From: Dryas octopetala
Lineage: Eukaryota > Streptophyta > Magnoliopsida > Rosales > Rosaceae
DNA: 64,000 nt
Direction: 5' to 3'
Assembly (NCBI GenBank): GCA_963921425.1
Contig: OY992836.1
Span: forward strand, 1,503,825 to 1,567,824
A program made the position numbers and the translations under genes. The stretch's first letter is position 1. Every line of letters begins with the position of its first letter. Of the stretch, positions 57,381 through 64,000 are shown piece after piece. The notes below the pieces were generated by a model. That model was not told where the DNA came from. It saw nothing but the letters and a program-made list of their open reading frames with translations, and did no database searches.

Positions 57381-58934
57381 TTACTGAATAGCATCAAGCA
57401 AAGGAATGTTGATTTCCACTTTCTTAAACATCTCCAAAATTTCCTTGGCTTGCCCATCCTTATTCGGCTTCCTTTGACGTTGACGGAAAGGCAATGGAGC
57501 TCTTGGGATAAAGGAAGTAGTCACGGCCTTCTTGCTAGCTTGCGTAGCATTGAGCCTTTCTTGTTTCTTTCTTTCCTCCCCTTCCTCATCCTTAACCTTA
57601 ACTTTATCCCTCTTGTACTTTTCCACTTGTTCAGGCTCTAACATCTCAATTTCATCCTCATTGCCTGAATTATCATCTTGACTAGTGCCCACTTTGTTGT
57701 CAATCACATTCCCACTTCTCAAAGTAGTGATTGCTTCGGCCTTATCCTGAATTGGTGCACCATTACCACTTTGTCCAAGGTTAAAGTCACTTGTTCCAAT
57801 TGGGCTTCCAAATTCGAAATAGCCTTAGCTGTAACATTCAACTGCTCCTCAGCCTTATTAATAAACGACTTGGTATCATTAGACATCGAAGTTGTACTCT
57901 GAGCTAGTGCGGCAATCATATCCTCCAAATAAGTACTTCGTTGCTCAACAGGGGACTGTACACTCGGTCTAACTTGAGCTTTTTCAACCTCAAAACATGG
58001 CTCTCCCTGTGATGCCCTAGCTCCTTGATTTGCCATCAAAACCTGCATCATCTGCTTAAGCTCGGACATCTCAGCTTCCATAGCTAATTTCTTTTTCACT
58101 CTTGTCCGTCTATTCCAATGTTGCGAATTCAACGACAATATGTCAAAGAGTATCCATGTTTCTTCAAAATTCTTCTTTTTTAGTGCTCCTCCACATGTCA
58201 TGTTCACCATATTACGATCTTGATCCAAAAAACCCTCATAAAAGTACTCAATTTGCATCCATGGGGCAAAATTATGATGTGGACATGAAGTCAAAAGCTG
58301 TTGGTACCTTTCCCAACTCTCATGAAACACTTTGTCCTCTGATTGTGTAAACCCTAAGATCTGCTTCCTCACAATGGTGTCCTGCTAACAGGATAGAATC
58401 TCAACAGAAACTTAGATGTCAATTCTTCCCATGTTTTAATAGAAGCAACCTGCAAAGAAAACAACCAATGCATAGAATGGAAATAACCTTAACTTCCTTT
58501 GATCGTCGCTCAACCCTCTCAGCTTGCCAATCTCGCATATTGCATGAAATTCTTTAATATGCACGTAGGGATCTTCTCCTTCTAAAACATGAAATGTTGG
58601 AAGAAGTTTGATTGTCCCACTTGAAAGTTCAAAATCAGCTTCCACTTGAGAGTAAACAATGCACGTTGGTTAATCTAGAAGCGTTGGAGACGAATAATCA
58701 CTCAAAGGTATTCTCATTTGAGAGGCATTCGGCTACAAGGTCTCCTCGACTTCCTCCTCTGATTTCTCTTCTTCGTACACTTCTTTAGATTCACTCCCTC
58801 TTGGCGACACAAGAGTTGACCTCATCCTTAATGGTGTCCAATTGAGTCTCGGCCAGCCTGCCCTTGTACGCACTCAACACCTTTTGGCCTTCTGCATGTG
58901 ACAGAGGAGTGATCTTCGAATTTGATTCTTCCAT
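57381..58934 (-). pseudogene. gag: Element G gag, fragmented
   Basis: The ATG at 58934-58932 opens MEESNSKITPLSHAEGQ. Stops and shifts break the frame near 58735, 58670 and 58480-58380. Athila-type gag motifs remain: FELSSGTIKLLPTFHV, DPYVHIKEFHAICEIG, then QILGFTQSEDKVFHESWERY and CPHHNFAPWMQIEYFYEGF, CGGALKKK. The C-terminal part has coiled-coil-like AISNLEAQLEQVTLTLDK and a charged linker (EIEMLEPEQVEKYKRDKVKV). It ends at INIPLLDAIQ before the TAA that separates it from the protease. Confidence 0.82.
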
Positions 58935-59045
58935 TGTACCTTAAAAACAAGAGAAATCAGCAACCAAAAATAAAAACAGAAAATAAAACCTAACTAAAAT
59001 GACTTAACTAAAGATAAAAAACTAGCAATCAACACAAATAACAAT

Positions 59046-59063
59046 TCCCCGGCAACGGCGCCA
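59046..59063 (-). promoter_or_regulatory. Element G primer binding site (tRNA-Asp)
   Basis: The minus strand reads TGGCGCCGTTGCCGGGGA six bases from the LTR end at 59070, identical to elements A and F. Confidence 0.9.
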
Positions 59064-59069
59064 AAAACT

Positions 59070-59594
59070 TGTTGAATGTTTTCTTAGAACAAAATAAACA
59101 TCTATTTCATTCCAAGTATACTCGCAAGTGCATGAATCGCATCAGTAGCAAAGCGTACAAGCACGAGGTCGATCCCACAGAGAATGGTTAATAAACAACA
59201 AATCAATTCAATTAATCAATAGAATAACTAAATGGGGGTTTTGGGAAAGATGGAAACACACACACACCACACCACACGCACACACTCTTTATTCTATCTT
59301 GCAATGTTAAGTTTTCAGTTTCAAATCAGATAAGCATCCAATAACCATCCAAGGCTAATGACAATTAATTCAAACACAATGTATTAAAGTTTGACTGCTA
59401 AAAAGGTTTGGCTAGTTACTTTCTCGCAATTGTTCTCCTAAGGCATAAACTAAGAGCTTCTTGGGCCTTCCTTAATCAGTTAACTTACATGTTCCCTAGT
59501 TCTAAGCTAAGGCAGCTGTTACCCATGTAAGAGTCATTAAGATCCGTGAGAACGTCAAACATGCACAACATATAAGCTTTGACTATTTCTTTAT
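59070..59594 (-). mobile_element. Element G 5' LTR, first part
   Basis: On the minus strand it ends AGAAAACATTCAACA at 59070, with the U5 core near 59170. It matches 51562-52080 of the G 3' LTR closely. A solo LTR interrupts it at 59595 and it resumes at 62625. Confidence 0.83.
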
Positions 59595-62500
59595 TGGAAC
59601 GACCCAACCCAAAGTTGACTTTTAAAAATAATGGACTTTCGTCTTTGACTTTGGGCACGTTGGAAAGGTCTCGACTCCACGAGTTCGTAGACACGCGGCA
59701 CGCGTCAATCGGAGCTATGGTTTGAAAGATACAGGCTTTTGAAGCGAGTGGCAAACTTGTAATTTTTACAAGGGTGGGTTTTAAAACCCCAAAAGTCAGC
59801 TCTCTCTCCTCATTTTTCTGTCTCTCTCTCTCTCCCCCTCCCGCGCCTGTCTCTTTCTCTCACCTCCGCCGATCTGCCACCGGCGCGTCCGGCGGCGGAT
59901 GGGTTGGGTTTTTGGCCCACCAGCCTCGCCGCCTTCCCCTCTTCCTCCCCCTGGCCGCCGAGCACCCAGCTGAGCCACCATCGCGACAAATCGACGCGAA
60001 GACTGAGAGAGGCTCTCGTCGGCGATCTCGCATTTTCCGGCCAAATCGCGGCATTGGACCACCTGGGTTCTCTTCCCCAGGCCACGATGAGTCTTCCCAT
60101 ACCCTTCCCTCACGACGGTGACGCTCCACGACGGTGATTCGACGCCACAAGGGTTGCGGCTGCACCACCGCGATTTCACTGTTCTGGCAGAAATTGGATG
60201 GCCGGACCTACTGGGCTTTGTTTCCCTGGTCATGGTGAGTCTAGCTATGGTCTCCGTTCGTCCATATGAGGCTCCACGACGGAGCAATGAGCTCGGGAAG
60301 CCAAGTCAGCCGCCAGCTTTCGCCGCCGATTTCGGCCATTTTCGGCGAGTTTTGACCGTCGACTCAGGTATAAAAGTTGATCCTCTCGACGTCTCCTTCG
60401 TGCCGGTATAATTCGTTTTCATTAATTTTGAGTTTTGAAATTCGCCCAGGTTGACCACCACGGACCACCGCGGGTCCCGCTGCGTTTGGTCGTGCCGATG
60501 GTTGAGATTGTTGATTTTTGGCCTTTGGCCAGTCATCCGAAGCCCGTGGGTGAGTCTCTGTATGTTTTGGGTACTGTTCTAAGTCGGGCAGCCACCGTGT
60601 GTGGTGGCAGCCACCCATTTTGGTCGTCAGTGGCCCAATTATGTTTCTGAATTGTATTTGTTGATTGTCTGGTCTTAACAGGTACACGAGCTCGGGAAAT
60701 CTTATCCCTAATGCCGTTATGCTGCCAGATTTGACATCCGAATAATGGCGCCATGAAGGGCACTTCGGTCTTTTCACGCGGTCAAATTGTGAGTGAAACT
60801 TATCGATTTTTTTATGTAGAGTACCGTTAATGAATTGTCTGTTTTTGTGTGTTTGTCATCTTATGGTAGGAAGACTAAGTGTAGGATTTGGATCATGAGG
60901 ATGAATTGATGAGGATTTGAGGCTAGGAAGTTATTTAGGAATTTTAGGGTTGCCCGAGAATAATTGCTGGATTAGGGAAGGAATACTTATTGTGAGGATT
61001 AATGAAAAATGATTAGTTAATTATCTTACAGAATAATCAAGTTACTTTTGGAGGAAGTATTTGGTATGATTTGAGTGGTAAACAAGTGAGGAGTCATGAG
61101 CAAGAATCAGTTTCGGAAGGGATTCGGCATAGCTCGGAGTAAACTTTGAGTGATAATTAAGAGGCTGACTTTCTATGTCGAATGGTTTTGAGGGTGGAGA
61201 ATAAATGTTCAAGGAATAAATTTTATGACAGCAAGCGTTGATGGGGATGCATATGTAGAGGCGAAACTGAAAAGAAATTACAAGGGGCATTAGTATTCGG
61301 TAAAACAATGAAAGTTATGAGTTAGTTTCGAGAACGTTGTGATTTGAGGAAGAGCAACCTTTTGGATGAGTTGGAATGTGAAGGAGAGTTTGAAAAAATG
61401 GAAAAATGTTTAACCTTTTACCTCAAAAATGAGTTGAGACTTAAGAGTATTTAACGACAACTGTGTTAGTGCATGTACTGATCATACGAGCCTGCTTGTG
61501 CGGAGTGACCCCTCCGTATGAGATTGTGGCCAGGATACGAGCCTGCTTGTGCGGAGTGACCCCTCCGTACGAGATTGTGGCCAGGATACGAGCCTGCTCG
61601 TTCGGAGTGATCATCCGTACGAGATTGTGGCGAGGATACGAGCCTGCTCGTGCGGAAGGGTCATCCGTACGAGATTGTGGCCAGGATGTGAGCCTGCCCG
61701 TGCGTAGGATTGTGGCCAGGACATTGTCTACAATATGGGTACAAGTATGGTGTGAGTTTAAAGTACAAGTGTATTGGTATATCAGTTATAAAGATAATTT
61801 CAGTTCAGATTGGTTATTTCTCCGCTTCGAAGTTTCATTGCTTTTTCAGTATATCGAGATTCATTTGAGATGATTTTCGAAAATGGATTTGTGAAAAGGT
61901 TTTAAAGCTGGGGGATTCCAAAGAGTGAGATTAGGGGGATTTCAAAGAGCGACGTGAGTGAAATTAGATAGTCTATTTCGTTGCTTGGTGTGTTTGTGTG
62001 CATTTGTTGCTAGGATTTGGTTTGGCTAGGACTTGGTAAAGTGTAGGCTTGAATCTTGAGAAGGGAAGTGATGGAAGTGATGGTAATTATGCTTTGAGGT
62101 TATTAGATTTAAGACGGGAATGATTTGAGATTGAGGTTAATAGTTGATAATTAGGCAATTGATTTGCCAGAATGATGATTATTATATATTGATGGGATTT
62201 GATTTGAATACGAGGATTTATGATTTATTTTGATGCTTGGATGATTGGTGATGAAATTATTGTGTGATTGAATATTTATGGATAATTATTTTGTTAGTTC
62301 ACTCATACGAGCTCTAGTGAGCTTACCTGGTTATTTGTTGGAATGACCCGGTGTACCATGGATATGGTGCAGTGTGGTTATTGGTGTTTTGCAGGTTAAG
62401 CAGGCTGAGGAGGCAGTGAGGAGAAGACGAGGCAGTGGGACCTATTTTAAATTGATTTAGTTGATTTTATACAGTAAATTTTACATAAATGCTTTGGGCT

Positions 62501-62619
62501 CACACTCTGATTTATTTAACGTATTTATTTATTTATTAAGTGCATGGCTCATTCTTTGAAAAGAGGTTTAAAGGACAAAGTTTCAGTGTATTTTTGGGCC
62601 CTAGGATCGGAGCGTTACA
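59595..62619 (+). mobile_element. Solo LTR, chromovirus-like, 3025 bp
   Basis: It starts TGGAACGACCCAACCC and ends ATCGGAGCGTTACA, flanked by TTTAT (59590-59594 and 62620-62624). It is the same family as the LTR at 322-3096 in the opposite orientation: shared GC-rich block with CT runs (59790-60400), shared 50-bp repeats (61480-61725), and a shared terminus including CATGGCTCATTCTTTGAAA. ORFs in the GC-rich part overlap on both strands and are not gene-like. No PBS or pol. Confidence 0.88.
61480..61725. repeat. 50-bp tandem repeat with hairpin, third block
   Basis: About five units, reverse-oriented relative to the other two blocks (ATTGTGGCCAGGATACGAGC, CTGCTTGTGCGGAGTGACC), with the inverted repeat CGGAG...CTCCG in each. 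Confidence 0.88.
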
Positions 62620-62624
62620 TTTAT

Positions 62625-62885
62625 AGAGGTCGTCCAACCCCATTATCAAGAATAATCCCTTATTCCCTTGTTACTTGTGGTTTAGTGTCTTTGACTATTT
62701 CACAGCTATACCTAACAAATAAACTAGATGCAATTACCCTAAGGTGGCCAGTCAAAGGATGCAAACAACTAGTGACGGATTCAAATAGATAATAGAAATT
62801 TAATACATGCAAACATCAAACTAATCGATCAAGAGACGGATAAACGATTTGTTAAAGCATGCAAATCCATTAATCAACCTACAAC
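62625..62885 (-). mobile_element. Element G 5' LTR, second part
   Basis: The LTR resumes after TTTAT and follows the same order as 52100-52360 of the G 3' LTR. It ends abruptly at CCTACAAC, where a hAT-like terminus begins; the rest of the LTR may lie beyond that element and outside the window. Confidence 0.78.
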
Positions 62886-64000
62886 CAAGGGTTTAAATTT
62901 CGATTTTAAGGGGTTTCGAAATTTTAACACGTATTCGACAAAATTTCGGAATATTTCGGCGAAATATTCGAAATTTCGCCGATATTTCGGGCGAAATTTC
63001 GAATACCCTTAAGAGCAAATTTTTCTAAATTTAAGAGAAATTTCGTGGAAATTTAGCAAAATTTCCCAGGACCCCAGCTAACCCAGCTAACTCATAACCC
63101 CTAACCCTCATATTCTCACCTACACAGTCGGCTAGTCGCACACCCTTCTCGATCTGCAGCGCCGTCGCTCGCCTCTGTCGATCTGCAGCGCCGTCGCTCG
63201 CCTCTCTCGATCTGCATTGCCGCCGGCTCGCCTCTCTTCTTCGTCTTCTCGGACTGGACTGAAGGCTGAACAAAGTCATCCAGCTCTCTCTTCTCTCTCT
63301 ATCTTCTCTGTTTGTGTTCTCGGACTGCTCTGTCTCCGGCCACCACCTCGAAGCATCCGGCCTGGCCACCTCGAAGTCGAAGCCACTCCGAGTCTCTCTC
63401 TTAAGTCTTAACCAGTTACCCCGAAATCAGTTTAGAGTTTTGGACTTTGGGTTGATTTGTAACTGTAAGTTTGTATGATTTTGTATGATTAATTGATTAC
63501 CTATTAATATTATCAATTTATCTTATATTATCAATTTATCAATTTATCAATTTATCTTATATTAATATCTTATATTATCAATTTATCATTACCTATTAAT
63601 ATTTAAGGATCAGAATTAATTGTATGATTTTGGGTTGATTTATATAAGATAAATTATATTGATATTGGGTTGATTTATATAGATTTAGAATTAATTGTAT
63701 GATTTTGGGTTGATTTTGTTTTGTATAATTTGTATGATTTTGGGTTAATTTTGAATCTTTAATCGTATAATTTTGAAATTAATTGTATAATTTTAGGTTG
63801 ATTTTGATTTGTATGATATATAAATATTGATATGGAAGTTGAAAGTGGTGATATGATATGGAATTGGAATTGGTATGATTTGTTAATAATTAATATGGAA
63901 TTTGTATGATTTGTTAATAGTATGAATCTAATATGTATCATGTATGGAATTGCCGAATTGGTAATTTAGAATTAGTGAAATTAATATGGAGTTGGTAATA
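62886..64000 (+). mobile_element. Probable hAT-type transposon, 5' end (continues past window)
   Basis: The sequence starts CAAGGGTTTAAATTTCG exactly where the G LTR breaks off. It continues with a dense patch of TTTCGGCGAAAT / AAATTTCGCCG motifs in both orientations (62925-63050), as in plant hAT ends. A CT/GC-rich leader (63060-63430) with three 29-bp tandem repeats then leads to CT/GTAAGT, a good 5' splice site at 63465, and an AT-rich presumed intron to the window end. No transposase domain is in view, so the class is a tentative call. The short ORF at 63217-63411 has no recognisable domain. Confidence 0.4.
63150..63237. repeat. 29-bp tandem repeat, 3 copies
   Basis: CGATCTGCAGCGCCGTCGCT plus CGCCTCTGT or CTCTCT is repeated at 63150, 63179 and 63208, the third copy diverged (CATTGCCGCCGG). 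Confidence 0.85.

Overview
The window is plant nuclear DNA, most likely from a eudicot. The evidence is the spliced gene relic at the left edge, LTR retrotransposons of plant Ty3/gypsy clades with tRNA-Asp and tRNA-iMet primer sites, a plant-type CACTA transposon carrying a plant sugar-phosphate translocator exon, and a 150-bp satellite. Species cannot be fixed from sequence alone. No intact host gene was found; nearly every base belongs to nested, truncated or recombined repeats, as in a pericentromeric block.

Layout. 1-4740: a broken MYB/SANT-like gene (minus strand) with a 2.8-kb solo LTR at its start codon, then its presumed intron and promoter. 4737-17087: element A, a gag-protease-only Athila/Tat-like retrotransposon (truncated 5' LTR, PBS, open gag-pro frame, 3' UTR, complete 3' LTR), split by a 3.94-kb non-autonomous CACTA transposon with 29-bp TIRs and a CTA target duplication. 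17241-19150: fragments of related elements. 19151-25148: element D, a minus-strand chromovirus-like element carrying only gag, split by another solo LTR. 25149-30697: element B, a decayed sister of A. 30698-33509: 5' end of minus-strand Athila-like element F. 33510-39724: three nested LTRs. 39725-51561: a 150-bp satellite interrupted by element C (third gag-pro sister, CCAAA target duplication), which contains minus-strand Athila-like element H, and by another LTR fragment. 51562-62885: minus-strand Athila-like element G, with reverse transcriptase removed in frame and two solo LTRs nested in its LTRs. 62886-64000: probable 5' end of a hAT-type element.

How the parts relate. A, B and C share one plan: gag and protease in a single frame ending in a lysine/arginine-rich tail, about 2 kb of 3' UTR, a purine tract and a 2.3-kb LTR, without RT, RNase H or integrase. 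They would need pol from relatives such as G, H or F, which use the same tRNA-Asp primer. D has the same gag-only logic in a different clade. Six solo LTRs, five with perfect 5-bp target duplications, show that LTR-LTR recombination has been heavy. The stand-out observations are the gag-pro-only family, the strict 150-bp satellite, the CACTA exon capture, arrays of short dyads in the Athila-type U3 regions, and the 50-bp hairpin repeats in the large solo LTRs. All identifications rest on reading motifs by eye; no database search was run.
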